Source: CAJCIT01 sp963771305 | GTDB taxonomy: Bacteria > Acidobacteriota > Terriglobia > Bryobacterales > Bryobacteraceae | Direction of reading: 5' to 3' | DNA length: 64,000 nt | Assembly (NCBI GenBank): GCA_963771305.1 | Contig: CAVYTS010000026.1 | Coordinates: 186,001-250,000 of the forward strand | Translations under genes and position numbers: made by a program | The notes under the pieces: generated by a model | What the model was told of the DNA's origin: nothing | Seen by the model: the letters and a program-made list of their open reading frames with translations, nothing else | The model's database searches: none | Shown: positions 19,421-28,550 of the stretch, piece after piece | Layout of the letters: each line of letters starts with the position of its first letter | Numbering within the stretch: the stretch's first letter is position 1

Positions 19421-20413
19421 CTACTGCTGTGCTGCTTCGATGGATGCTGTCAGGATTGGCGCTCCGGTGGGAGTCGGACTTCCCCCCTGCGGCTCTTCGG
19501 TGACGGCGAGTCCTGTCATCCCGGCTGTGAGTGCGGGGTTGTTGACCTCCAAAACCGCTCTTCCGTCCGCTTCCACGCTGAACAGGCCACCGTCCGTCGC
19601 CTTCGGCTCCTCTTTCCGCAAGAACCAGAGTTGATACTGGCGATTGCCGGAAGGCACAGGTAGGCCGGACGCCACCAACAGCACTCCGCCTTTGTCGGTA
19701 ATGAGCGAGTAAACAGTGCTATGCGCCGCGGATTCCACTCCCTTCAAAGGCACCAGGCGTACGCCGGGGGTGGCCAGAACCGCTGCGATTCGCCCGTTCG
19801 CTTCTTTCGCGCGTTCTTCCCGAGCGAGCGCAGCCTTATATTGACTGAGCTCGGCTTCCAGGCCCGTTGCCCTTGCCTGAAGCTTCGCCTCATCGTTAGC
19901 AATCGTCCCGCCCTTCAGGGAGTCTAGTGATTTCTGGAGAGCCGAGTTTTCAGTTTTTGTTTTCTCCAGTTCCAGGCGCACGGCGGCCGTATCTTTCTGC
20001 GTCTGCTGCAGGTCGGCAATCACGTGTGACGTGCCGAAGGCCGCGGATTGCCGCCCCGCGTACCAGGCTGCTGAGCCGACGATGACGGTAATCAAGGCTG
20101 CCATCGCTCGGATGAACCACGAGTTTGTGATTCGTGGCTGAGCCGGCGATGGCCTCGACGGTTCGCTCAGCGCGGGCATGCTTTTGGATAATTCAGCCAT
20201 TCGAACAATTCGCGAGCGTAAGACCGGAGATTCCGCGTCGTTGGTAATGGCCGCGCCAAGGCCTGGCCAAATCGACAAACTACGCTTCACGGACCGCAGA
20301 CACGTTTCGCATGCTTCAGCCAGGTGGCGCTCCAGTTCCACGCGCTCCTCACCCTCAAGTGCTCCTAAAGCGAACAAGTCGTAGACTTCGGCCGCAAAAC
20401 CATCACAAGACAT
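19421..20413 (-). CDS. Anti-sigma factor, RskA-like
   Basis: The 330-residue product begins with an anti-sigma-like segment (AAEVYDLFALGALEGEERVE) ending in HLAEACETC, a His/Cys group resembling but not identical to the ZAS zinc motif. A membrane helix lies at about residues 105-122 (AMAALITVIVGSAAWYAG). A periplasmic coiled coil follows, then an RskA/anti-sigma-K C-terminal domain with VLLVASGLPVPSGNRQYQLW and TAGMTGLAVTEEPQGGSP. It should hold an ECF sigma factor at the membrane. No sigma gene is adjacent: the neighbours are the end of the RND operon (convergent) and a divergent cytochrome gene. Confidence 0.82.
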   Translation of the reverse strand: MSCDGFAAEVYDLFALGALEGEERVELERHLAEACETCLRSVKRSLSIWPGLGAAITNDAESPVLRSRIVRMAELSKSMPALSEPSRPSPAQPRITNSWFIRAMAALITVIVGSAAWYAGRQSAAFGTSHVIADLQQTQKDTAAVRLELEKTKTENSALQKSLDSLKGGTIANDEAKLQARATGLEAELSQYKAALAREERAKEANGRIAAVLATPGVRLVPLKGVESAAHSTVYSLITDKGGVLLVASGLPVPSGNRQYQLWFLRKEEPKATDGGLFSVEADGRAVLEVNNPALTAGMTGLAVTEEPQGGSPTPTGAPILTASIEAAQQ

Positions 20414-20564
20414 TTTGGCTCCGCAAAAGCAGAGCTGGCGTTAAAACCGAGTGGAACTGCGGTTAGGCTCCAGTATACGAAATAGCTGGCTCCTCCGATT
20501 GCTCTAGCGCAATGAGTGTCGGGCCGAACCACCTTCCGCCGCCTCTTGCGGTAGCATTGGCTGC

Positions 20565-21929
20565 ATGGCGGCCCGAATTGCAGCTTCCATCGTGCGCTCA
20601 GCGTCTGTATTGGGGCTCGCTGTCTCGGCGCCCTCTATCTTTACGGCGGCTCTTGGCGCTGCGGGCGCGCCGCCTTCGTTTTCGCAGGACATCTGGCCCA
20701 TTCTCGAAGCGCGCTGCGTTTCCTGCCACCAAGCCGGCGAGATTGCCCCGATGCCGCTCACAAGTTACAGCCAAGTGCGGCCGTGGGCTCGTGCTATTCG
20801 CCAGGCGGTGATGACCCACTCAATGCCGCCCTGGCACGCCGCGCCGGAAGCCAATCACTCATTCCGTAATGACCGGTCCTTGCCGAAAGCCGAGATTGAC
20901 TTGATCGGCGCGTGGGTCGACGCGGGTTGTCCGGAAGGGAGCCCCTCGCCGGTGTTTCGGCCCGTTGCGCATGACGGCGGTTGGAAACTGGGCCATCCGG
21001 ATATCATCATCAAGGTGCCGGACTTCCCTGTGCCGGCCAGCGGGCAACTGCAGTACTCATTTCTGATTACGCCTCTGCACCTCGACCACGACACATGGAT
21101 TCGTGCCGCCGAATTCCGCATCGATCAGCGGTCGGTCATCCATCACATGAATGCCTTTGTCCGCCCGCCCGGCTCCAGCTTCCTGGCCGGCTTCCCTGTT
21201 CAGGAAATCTTCACCCCTACCGTGCGTGACCGGGGCAAGCGGCGTGAAGGAGAAGCGTTCTTCGATCGGCGCCAACTGCTGCTGGGCTACGAGCCGGGCT
21301 ATGAACCAATGCCTTGGCTCGGCAGCGGCGCCAAGTTGATCAAGGCGGGGTCCGACGTCGTGTTCGAGTTGCACTACAATCCCAATGGCAAGGAAGTGGT
21401 GGATCACTCCGAGTTTGGACTTTACTTCTCGTCCTCACCGCCTAAGGATCGAGTGCTTGCGATCGACACGCTTCGTGATCTCGATCTCGCCATCCCGCCA
21501 GGAGACGGCGACTATGTGTCCAACGCAGCCATGACGCTCGCCACGTCGGCGCGCTTGCTCTCCATTCAGCCACATATGCATGTCCGCGGAAGACGAATGG
21601 AGGTTCGCGCGATCTATCCGGATGGGCGCAGCGAAACACTGATCAACGTGCCCAAGTACGATTTCAACTGGCAGACCACTTACGTCTTTAACCAGCCCAT
21701 CGAATTGCCGGCGGGTACTCGCCTTGAATCCGTTGCCGCGTACGATAACTCCGCGGCGAATGCCTTCAATCCGAATCCCGGCGCCACTGTCCATTGGGGC
21801 GATCAGACCACGGACGAAATGCACATCGCCTTTCTTGAACTAGTGATTGATGCCAAGGCCGATCCCGGCAGCCTGCTGAAGACCGTTCCGAAGATGATAG
21901 GCCAGCCAGCTCCCACCGGCGCGCGTTAG
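20565..21929 (+). CDS. c-type cytochrome fused to a PHM-like copper monooxygenase domain
   Basis: The 454-residue exported protein has a signal peptide (about 1-35), then a mono-haem domain with Cys51-Val-Ser-Cys54-His55. The rest resembles the two jelly-roll domains of copper type II ascorbate-dependent monooxygenases (PHM/DBH). All six expected copper ligands can be placed in order: His193-His194 (SVIHHMNAF), His270 (FELHYNP), His337 and His339 (QPHMHVRG), and Met419 (DEMH). The natural reaction would be hydroxylation of an activated C-H bond, with the haem feeding electrons. The substrate is unknown. The gene stands alone, divergent from the anti-sigma factor and convergent with a GNAT gene. 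Confidence 0.82.
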   Translation: MAARIAASIVRSASVLGLAVSAPSIFTAALGAAGAPPSFSQDIWPILEARCVSCHQAGEIAPMPLTSYSQVRPWARAIRQAVMTHSMPPWHAAPEANHSFRNDRSLPKAEIDLIGAWVDAGCPEGSPSPVFRPVAHDGGWKLGHPDIIIKVPDFPVPASGQLQYSFLITPLHLDHDTWIRAAEFRIDQRSVIHHMNAFVRPPGSSFLAGFPVQEIFTPTVRDRGKRREGEAFFDRRQLLLGYEPGYEPMPWLGSGAKLIKAGSDVVFELHYNPNGKEVVDHSEFGLYFSSSPPKDRVLAIDTLRDLDLAIPPGDGDYVSNAAMTLATSARLLSIQPHMHVRGRRMEVRAIYPDGRSETLINVPKYDFNWQTTYVFNQPIELPAGTRLESVAAYDNSAANAFNPNPGATVHWGDQTTDEMHIAFLELVIDAKADPGSLLKTVPKMIGQPAPTGAR

Positions 21930-22503
21930 TCCCCGCGTGGGGGGCCCGGCTTTGCTGTGGCGGGCAGGTATCGCAAGCCGGGATCGCGTGTCAGCCCATA
22001 GACGACTGCGTCCATCAGCACGCCTTCCTTACCACAGCGCGCCGCAGCACGCCTTCCCGCTGGAAGCCCGCTTTTTCAAGCACCCGCATCGACGCCAGAT
22101 TGGAGGCGAAAACGTTGGCAAACAGACGGTACAGGTCCATTTCGCGGAGCGCTCGCTGCGAGAGGCAGTGCACCGCCGCCGTGGCGATGCCTCTTCCCCA
22201 GAACGCTTCGCCCAGCCAGTAGCCAATCTCTGCAGTGTGTCGTTCTTCATTAACGCGCGGATGAATACCGATGCCACCCACCGCTTCGCCCCCTACCTCG
22301 ATTGCGTAAATGGACTCGGGTCCGCTCTGCTCCGTAACCGTCGTGAGAAACGAGTCGGCGGCGGTGGGGGTGTAGGGGTGCGGAAATATATCCCGCACGT
22401 TCCGCCAGATTTTAATGTTGTTGGCGTGCCTGATTAGCGCGCTTTGGTCGGCCCGTCTCCACCGCCGTAGCCGGCAAAGGCCGCAGTCCAAATCCTCGAC
22501 CAT
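21926..22503 (-). pseudogene. GNAT N-acetyltransferase (RimJ-like), C-terminal frameshift
   Basis: The first 158 codons from 22503 are a clear RimJ/RimL-type acetyltransferase: LRRWRRADQSALIRHANN, EIGYWLGEAFWGRGIATAAV (acetyl-CoA loop) and ASMRVLEKAGFQREGVLRRA. The frame then ends as VVRKAC-stop. One base away, the expected ending KEGVLMDAVVYGLTRDPGL continues to a TAA at 21928-21926, overlapping the stop of the convergent cytochrome gene. A base is missing near 22,030 in GTGGTAAGG. The protein made without correction would lack only the last strand, so partial function is conceivable. Confidence 0.8.
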
Positions 22504-22526
22504 CCGTTAAGGATACTTCGGCGGGA

Positions 22527-22805
22527 TCAGCTTTTGTCGGTCGTCGGCGGGGTTTTGGGTTCCGATCGTTCCACCACTACGGTGCATTTCGAGACGGCTG
22601 CCGCGATAGCGCTCACGGCGGCCAGCACTGGAGCAGCAATGACGCCGATGGCCGCTAGCGTGACTGGAATTTCGACGAAAGTATGTCCGTGCTCGTCTTT
22701 GATGATGACGCGCTGGACGTTCCCTTCATGGATCAGCGCTTTTACCTTCTCCACCAAGTCGCGTCCGAGTACCTGAACTTCTTCGACAAAATCTTGTAGT
22801 GCCAT
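22527..22805 (-). CDS. DUF4342 protein
   Basis: The 92-residue protein matches DUF4342: EEVQVLGRDLVEKVKALIHE, then GNVQRVIIKDEHGHTFVEIP. A hydrophobic segment, VTLAAIGVIAAPVLAAVSAI, and a polar tail follow. The family is of unknown function, with a small alpha/beta head that may precede a membrane segment. The gene ends the minus-strand run that starts with porG, 64 bp downstream of the NAD(P)H oxidoreductase gene, and may be co-transcribed with it. Confidence 0.75.
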   Translation of the reverse strand: MALQDFVEEVQVLGRDLVEKVKALIHEGNVQRVIIKDEHGHTFVEIPVTLAAIGVIAAPVLAAVSAIAAAVSKCTVVVERSEPKTPPTTDKS

Positions 22806-22869
22806 ATGGCGTGCTCCTCTTCCAATACGAGAGTACGAGATTCGCAGCCGGGAAGTTCAACTTCCGGGC

Positions 22870-24507
22870 TTAGATGGTTTCGGGCACCATCTGGATGGCC
22901 CCGCACGGACACTCCGCTACGCAGAGGCCGCAGCCTTTGCAATAGTCGTACTTGAACTCGAAGCGATTTCCGGGCCCCAGTTTCTTCACCGCGTTGTCCG
23001 GACAGACTCCGTAGCAGTTGTCGCATTCAAAGCAGTTGCCGCAGGACAGGCAGCGGCGCGCTTCAAACAACGCCGTGTCCTGGTCCAGCCCGCCTTGCAC
23101 TTCGTCAAAGGAAGTCTGCCGCCGGATGGCATCCAGCATCGGCTGCACTGTTTTGGGCGCATCGCTGTAGTACCAGGGGTTCAGCCGGTCGAACGCCGCC
23201 AGCTCGTGTTTTGCCGGGGGCATGAACGTCTCGCCGTTCAGGTACGCGTCGATGTAACGCGCAGCCTTCTTCCCATGTCCCGCCGCCACCGTCACCGTTC
23301 GTTCCGAAGGCACCATGTCGCCGCCGGCAAAGATGCCTTTGTGGCCGGTCATCATCTGCCCGTCCACCTTCAGCACGCCGTTATCAAACACCAGTCCTTC
23401 CACGTGTTCGAGGAAACTCAGATCGACGTCCTGGCCCAGCGCCAGCACCAGTGAATCGGCCTCCATCGTCTCGAATTCGCCGGTGGGTTGCGGGAAACCG
23501 GTGCTGTCCAGCGCCATTTTCTCCACCACGAAGGTCTGGTTATCGGCCTGCTTGATGGTGGAGAGCCATTTGATCTGGATGCCTTCTTCGAGCGCCTCGC
23601 GAACTTCAAAGTCATGCGCCGGCATCTTCTCCCGCGTGCGCCGGTAAACGATGATCGCTTCCTGCGCTCCCAGCCGCTTCGCTGTGCGCGCCGCGTCGAG
23701 CGCCGTGTTTCCACCGCCATACACAATCACGCGCCTGCCCAGTTGCGGCGCATCGCCGGTTTCCACGTCACGCAGCAGGCCAACCGCATCCAGGATCCGG
23801 CTGGCATCGCCCGCGGGAATATACGCACGTTTCGCGATATGCGCTCCCGTTGCGAGAAACACCGCGTCAAAGTGGCCGTCGTGCATCGTCGCCGCGAGAT
23901 TGTCAATGCGCGTGTTGAGCTTGATCTCCACACTCTTGCCGTTGCCCATGGCAGTGATGCGCGCCACCTCTGCATCCAGAATGTTGCGCGGCAACCGGTA
24001 CTTCGGAATGCCGAATCGCATCATCCCGCCCGGCATAGGACCCGCTTCATGAATCACAACCGTGTGCCCGCGCCGTGCCAGGTGATACGCGGCGGCCAGC
24101 CCGGAAGGTCCTGCCCCGACGATCAGCACCCGCTTACCGGTTGGCTCCGTGACTGCGTTAAACTGCCAGCCTTGTTTAATCGCTTCGTCGCCCAGAAACC
24201 GTTCTACCGCGTGGATGTTCACCGCCGAATCCAACTGGCCCCGGTTACAGGCCGTTTCGCAGTTGTGATAACAAACCCGCCCCATGACGGCCGGGAACGG
24301 ATTGTTCACCACTAGCGACTCCCAGGCCGCCTTGTAGTTCCCGGACTCGGCTTGGTACAGCCAGCCTTGAATATCCTCGCCTGCCGGGCATGCATGGTTG
24401 CACGGGGGCAGCCGGTCCACATATACCGGCCGCTCTGTGCGCCAGGTTCCCGTCTTGTTCGCCAGACTCGATCCTGGGTCGAGCGTGATGGCAAATGGTT
24501 TCGACAT
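22870..24507 (-). CDS. NAD(P)H:ferredoxin-type oxidoreductase (GltD-like) with C-terminal 2x[4Fe-4S] domain
   Basis: ATG 24507 lies 4 bp after the porB stop and gives 545 residues. The N-terminal part is the GltD-type cysteine domain (CNHACPAGEDIQGW; GRVCYHNCETACNRG). It is followed by the FAD site (VLIVGAGPSGLAAAYHLARR), an NAD(P)H site (VIVYGGGNTALDAARTAKR) and GIFAGGDMVPSERTV. The last about 70 residues are a ferredoxin domain (CFECDNCYGVCPDNAV; CKGCGLCVAECPCGAI) in the style of the PorD subunit. It would pass electrons between the pyruvate oxidoreductase and NAD(P)H. The start is chosen because the longer frame reads into porB. Confidence 0.88.
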   Translation of the reverse strand: MSKPFAITLDPGSSLANKTGTWRTERPVYVDRLPPCNHACPAGEDIQGWLYQAESGNYKAAWESLVVNNPFPAVMGRVCYHNCETACNRGQLDSAVNIHAVERFLGDEAIKQGWQFNAVTEPTGKRVLIVGAGPSGLAAAYHLARRGHTVVIHEAGPMPGGMMRFGIPKYRLPRNILDAEVARITAMGNGKSVEIKLNTRIDNLAATMHDGHFDAVFLATGAHIAKRAYIPAGDASRILDAVGLLRDVETGDAPQLGRRVIVYGGGNTALDAARTAKRLGAQEAIIVYRRTREKMPAHDFEVREALEEGIQIKWLSTIKQADNQTFVVEKMALDSTGFPQPTGEFETMEADSLVLALGQDVDLSFLEHVEGLVFDNGVLKVDGQMMTGHKGIFAGGDMVPSERTVTVAAGHGKKAARYIDAYLNGETFMPPAKHELAAFDRLNPWYYSDAPKTVQPMLDAIRRQTSFDEVQGGLDQDTALFEARRCLSCGNCFECDNCYGVCPDNAVKKLGPGNRFEFKYDYCKGCGLCVAECPCGAIQMVPETI

Positions 24508-24511
24508 GTAT

Positions 24512-25501
24512 TTATGCTTCCAATCCAAACTTGCGAATGTTGCGGTCGGCCATGGCCTGAATGGTCGCGATACGCGCTTCGTCCCGAACCGGCGAGAACA
24601 GGTGTGCAAAGCGCTTTTGCATCTTCAGATATTCCTCAACGGGTTGGCGGCGTCGGATCGGCGTGCGATCCGTGATGTCCCCGAACTCCGCCTCAAACAG
24701 CGGGAACAGGCCGGTCTCAACCGCCAGCCGCGCTACCTTAATCGTGTCCTCCGGCGCTGAACCCCAACCCAGAGGGCAGGGAACATGGATGTGGATGTAG
24801 CGCGCCCCTTCGATGACGGTCGCCTTCTCCACCTTCTGTTCCAGATCTCGCAGGTTGGCAACCGACGCCGTTGCCACGTAGGGGATTTGGTGTGCCATCG
24901 CAATCAACGGCACACTCTTGCCCTGTCCAAAACTGCTGCCCGGATTCTTGCCCATTACGGGAGTGGTCGCAGTGCGGGCTGCTGGTGGCGTCGCGCTTGA
25001 TCGCTGTACGCCGGTGTTCATGTACGCTTCGTTGTCGTAGCAGATGTAGAGCACATCGTCGTTGCGTTCAAACATCCCGGACAGGCAGCCCATGCCGATA
25101 TCCGTCGTTCCGCCATCACCGCCTTGCGCAATCACCCGCACTTCGGGCCGGTTCTTCACCTTCATCGCCGCGGCAATGCCCGTCGCGACGGCAGCCGCGT
25201 TCCCGAACAACGAATGCAGCCACGCTATCTGCCACGAAGTCTCCGGATAGGGAGTGGAAAACACCTCGAGGCAGCCTGTCGCATTCGCAGCAATCAGATT
25301 CCGCTTCGACGCGCGCATGGCCGAATCGATCGCGTAGCGGGCGCCCAGGGCTTCACCGCATCCGCGGCAGGCGCGATGCCCGCAATTGAGCGCATTGGCG
25401 CGTTCGGGTTCCGACTGTCCGGATTGTTTCTCCTTATCCAATAAGCGATTGCCTACCGTGAAGGTGCCGGTTTGATAAAACTTGACGAGGGTATCGGGCA
25501 T
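24512..25501 (-). CDS. porB: Pyruvate:ferredoxin oxidoreductase beta subunit
   Basis: The 329-residue subunit carries the thiamine diphosphate motif GGDGGTTDIGMGCLSGMFER...YDNEAYMNTG, and cysteines for the proximal 4Fe-4S cluster in ALNCGHRACRGCGEALGARY and later ANATGCLEV. It matches PorB of the four-subunit PFOR, which cleaves pyruvate with CoA to acetyl-CoA and CO2, passing two electrons to ferredoxin. It follows porA by 14 bp and is tightly followed by the NAD(P)H oxidoreductase. A 2-oxoacid other than pyruvate cannot be excluded by eye. Confidence 0.9.
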   Translation of the reverse strand: MPDTLVKFYQTGTFTVGNRLLDKEKQSGQSEPERANALNCGHRACRGCGEALGARYAIDSAMRASKRNLIAANATGCLEVFSTPYPETSWQIAWLHSLFGNAAAVATGIAAAMKVKNRPEVRVIAQGGDGGTTDIGMGCLSGMFERNDDVLYICYDNEAYMNTGVQRSSATPPAARTATTPVMGKNPGSSFGQGKSVPLIAMAHQIPYVATASVANLRDLEQKVEKATVIEGARYIHIHVPCPLGWGSAPEDTIKVARLAVETGLFPLFEAEFGDITDRTPIRRRQPVEEYLKMQKRFAHLFSPVRDEARIATIQAMADRNIRKFGLEA

Positions 25502-25515
25502 GGTTCCTGGTCTCC

Positions 25516-26770
25516 TTACCCGATCCGTCCAGCAATCGAGTTGATGTCTCGCAAAATATTTTCCGCTGCTGGCCCTGACAGCCGTTGCTTGCTTTCCCGG
25601 GCCAGGTGGCGCTCAATGATGTCCTCGTTCAGATCGAGGAACGTCACTGGCTCGAGATCGTCCGCTTCCGCTTTCAGGAAAACATCGCGCAACGACTGCT
25701 GCGTGATCACCCGGCCGCCCAAGCCCGCAATCACGGTGTAGAGTTCGTTGACGCTGCCCGCTGTCGCCACCTGAATGTCGCCAGTCAGAATGCCGCCCAG
25801 CCCAACAGCCAGCGATTTCTCGACCACCACCACCCGCTCCGCTGACTCCAGCGCTTCCTGTATCGCCGCCTGCGGAAAGGGCCGGTACGAACAGATGCTG
25901 ATCGAGCCGATGGAATGTCCCTCCATCCGCATCTGGTCGATGACCTCTTGGATGGTTCCATTCACCGAGCCCAGCGCCACGACCACCGTCTTGGCGTTTT
26001 CGCTGAAGTAGGTCCGGAGCAAGCCGCCCGAGTTCCGTCCGAACTGCGCGCAGAATTCGCGATTCAGTTCCGGGATCCGGTCGAGCGCCCGTAGCTGCTT
26101 GTGATGCGACAGGTAGCGGACTTCCGTAAATGCTTCCGGCCCCACCATGGCCCCGATCGACATCGGATGTTTCGGGTCGAGCAACTGGCGCGGTTCGAAC
26201 GGCGGCAGATACGCGTCTACCTGCTCCTGCGTTGGAATGTCCACGGACTCATAGGCGTGGGTCAGAATAAAGCCGTCCATGCACACCATCACCGGGCACG
26301 ACAGCTCTTCCGCCAGCCGGAATGCCTGGATGTGTAAATCGGCCGCTTCCTGGTTGGTCTCCGCATGCAGTCTGGATCCAGCCCGCGTCGCGCATCGACA
26401 TCGAATCCGAATGATCGTTCCAGATGTTGATGGGTGCGCCAATCGCGCGGTTGCCAATCGTCATCACAATGGGCAGGCCGAGGCCCGAAGCGTTATACAC
26501 CGCCTCCGCCATGAACAGCAGGCCTTGGCTGGCCGTTGCCGTGTAGGTCCGTGCACCAGCTGCTGAGGAGCCGATCGCCACCGATAGCGCGCCGAACTCC
26601 GATTCCACGTTGATGAACTCGCAAGGCGACAATTCGGCGCTCTTGACCAGCTCTCCCAGGCCCTCCACGATGTGTGTTTGCGGCGTAATAGGATACGCGC
26701 AAATCACCTCCGGCCGGCATAGCGCCACGGTTTGCGCTACCGCGCGGGATCCTTCAATTTGTTGGCGCAC
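25516..26770 (-). pseudogene. porA: Pyruvate:ferredoxin oxidoreductase alpha subunit, one frameshift
   Basis: The frame from GTG 26770 encodes EGSRAVAQTVALCRPEVICA, YPITPQTHIVEGLGELV and WNDHSDSMSMRDAGWIQ, typical PorA. The match then moves to the next frame, LHAETNQEAADLHIQAFRLA, through a one-base insertion near 26,368 (CAGACTGCATG, with an extra A on the coding strand). The rest to 25516 is complete, with AVGLGGILTGDIQ. The start lies 17 nt inside the end of porG, so the genes are translationally coupled. The operon is otherwise intact, so a sequencing error is at least as likely as a real null mutation. Confidence 0.87.
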
Positions 26771-27341
26771 AGGTAGCCTCCGCAGCTTTCATGACAAATT
26801 CATAAGCGTGTGTCGCGGCCGTGGCATTCTTTTCGCCCATCTTGCCTGGGAACTTCTCGCGAATCGCTTTCAATACCGACTCCAGCTTGACTTCACCCGT
26901 TAGGGCCGCGAAGGCCCCCAGCAGCGCCGCATTCGGCAACGGCCGGCCCACGTGCTCCAGTGCCAGCTCCGTCGCGGGCACCGTGATTTGCCGCTCTCGC
27001 GGATGCTTCGCGAGCACTTCCCCCATCCCCAGCTCTGCGAAGCTCCGCGTTGAGTTGACCAGAATGTAGCCGTCCTCGGCGAGACCGTCGAACAGGCCTC
27101 TTTGAGGTAGCAACGTCGGGTCTTGAATGATGAGCGCGTTCGGCGTCATGATCGGCTCGCGCAACCGGATGGTCCGCGTGTCAATCCGGCAGAACGCCGT
27201 TACCGGCGCCCCCATTCGTTCTGATCCGAAACTTGGAAACGCCTGGGCGTCTTTGCCTTCGCCGAAAGCGGCGATCGACAGAATCTCTGCGGCCGAAACC
27301 ACACCCTGGCCACCCCGTCCGTGAATTCGAACTTGAAACAT
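26754..27341 (-). CDS. porG: Pyruvate:ferredoxin oxidoreductase gamma subunit
   Basis: The 195-residue protein starts MFQVRIHGRGGQGVVSAAEI, the hallmark of PorG/2-oxoacid oxidoreductase gamma subunits, followed by SFGSERMGAPVTAFCRID and NAALLGAFAALTGEV. It is the first gene of the porG-porA-porB-oxidoreductase run, and its ATG 27341 is the likely start of the operon mRNA. The fourth PFOR subunit (PorD ferredoxin) is not separate here; the iron-sulfur domain sits in the last gene of the run. Confidence 0.9.
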   Translation of the reverse strand: MFQVRIHGRGGQGVVSAAEILSIAAFGEGKDAQAFPSFGSERMGAPVTAFCRIDTRTIRLREPIMTPNALIIQDPTLLPQRGLFDGLAEDGYILVNSTRSFAELGMGEVLAKHPRERQITVPATELALEHVGRPLPNAALLGAFAALTGEVKLESVLKAIREKFPGKMGEKNATAATHAYEFVMKAAEATCAPTN

Positions 27342-28210
27342 GTTTTACCTGATGTGCAACTAGCACTCCAGTCTCCAAGTGCTTGCGACTGAAGAATAAG
27401 AGGGGTTTCCGAAGTCCTCATAATCGGTTTGAGGTATATCGCGCAAGCGCTGGGTGAGATGGCCTTGCATGGGTCGGCTTTGCGTCACGCTGCCCTCGAC
27501 CCGTCCCGTGGCCCTTACGATTTCGCGAGGTCCTTGGGGCCGATCCGATTCTGCGAAACGAACTCACCCCCGCCAGAGGAACGAACGACCAGAGACTTAC
27601 CGACAGCCGAGCGCCCCGAAAAAACGAAGCCACATGAGCGGCCTTCGTTCACCCTCGCCGATGAAAATGTACGAAGGCGACCCGCCCTTTGGCAGCACAC
27701 GGGCAGCCAGATGTGGGCGTCCTGCTCCGAAGCGGAGAGCGGCGCGGGTCTGGGGACCCAGCCCCACCACACGAGTCGAGTTTTCGGGAAGAAGCCACCC
27801 TGCCAAAGAAACTGACGACCGGCGACTTGACCGGCAGCCGAGAGCCCAAAAAAACGAAGCTACCCTCCGATAGACCCCAGCCTGCGGCTTTACGAAACGA
27901 ACTCAGATACCCACCTCCTGATCTGTGCGGACGAACTCAAACTTATGAATACGGACGAGTTAACTGCAAATCGCCGTGTCTCAAACCGCCAGCGCCAGCG
28001 AGGTTCGTTTTGATAAATCGAAGTCGATTGTTCCCCGGGGATGCCGGCCCCCTGCTCCCGCTCTCAGGATGGAGGACGGTCAACGGGCCTCCTGGTAAGA
28101 TGGGCTCCAAACGATTGATTCTGTTGGGCAAATAATGGCATGGGTTGGGTGACTGAAAAAGGTCGCTGCAGCTTTGCGGCGGAGAACGTGGGGGCGCGGA
28201 GGAAGGGGCG
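27342..28210. other. Non-coding or degenerate stretch with an imperfect direct repeat
   Basis: About 870 bp without a recognisable gene. Several overlapping frames of 60-150 codons exist on both strands, but they are rich in Arg, Pro and Ser with no domain, so they look like chance frames in GC-rich DNA. An imperfect repeat of about 50 bp occurs at 27584-27632 and 27814-27862 (core GACTT..CCG.CAGCCGAG, then a run of A followed by CGAAGC). The segment lies upstream of both porG and the helicase gene. Confidence 0.5.
27584..27862 (+). repeat. Pair of imperfect direct repeats (about 50 bp each)
   Basis: Copy A at 27584-27632 and copy B at 27814-27862, 230 bp apart in the same direction, share ACGACC..-GACTT, CAGCCGAG, CCC, a 6-7 base A run and CGAAGC, with scattered mismatches. 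They may be an interspersed repeat family of this genome. Function unknown. Confidence 0.5.
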
Positions 28211-28390
28211 GGCCGCACGCTGATCGTCGCCGAAACCACGATGAACCGGCTCAGCGCCTTCGAGGTTAACGGTGGTTCGCTCGGCAAACGCCGGATATGT
28301 GCTACGTTCGGCGAACCGCCGACATCGACCGATCTCAGTGAAATACAGAAGCAATGGGCGGTGGCGCCAGGATGGGGACAACCGCCGTGA
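28211..28390 (+). pseudogene. SMP-30/gluconolactonase-like fragment
   Basis: The frame reads GRTLIVAETTMNRLSAFEV, GSLGKRRICATFGEPP and DLSEIQKQWAVAPGW, then stops at TGA 28388-28390. This is the segment of SMP-30/LRE beta-propellers that normally continues AVAPDGICLDAEG. Nothing of the protein is recognisable on either side, so about 60 of about 300 residues remain. The break after AVAP looks like an indel, since the following bases still resemble the next codons out of frame. Confidence 0.65.
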
Positions 28391-28550
28391 CTCTCGATCT
28401 CCCACAACACCGTATCTTGGAAGTTTCTGCAATACGCACTCGATCCTGCATGCCCTGCGAACGCCGCGTTTCGAGCCTCGTGTATCTTCCTAAGCTGCTA
28501 TCCTGAAAACTGACAACGTTCCGGTTCGTGGCAGGAAGAACCGAACACAA

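Noticed and set aside
27454..27873. 139-codon plus-strand frame in the repeat region
   Set aside because: Arg/Pro-rich, crosses both repeat copies and resembles chance translations of intergenic repeats.
27342..28550. CRISPR array
   Set aside because: Only two imperfect copies 230 bp apart; no regular short repeats and spacers, no cas genes in the window.
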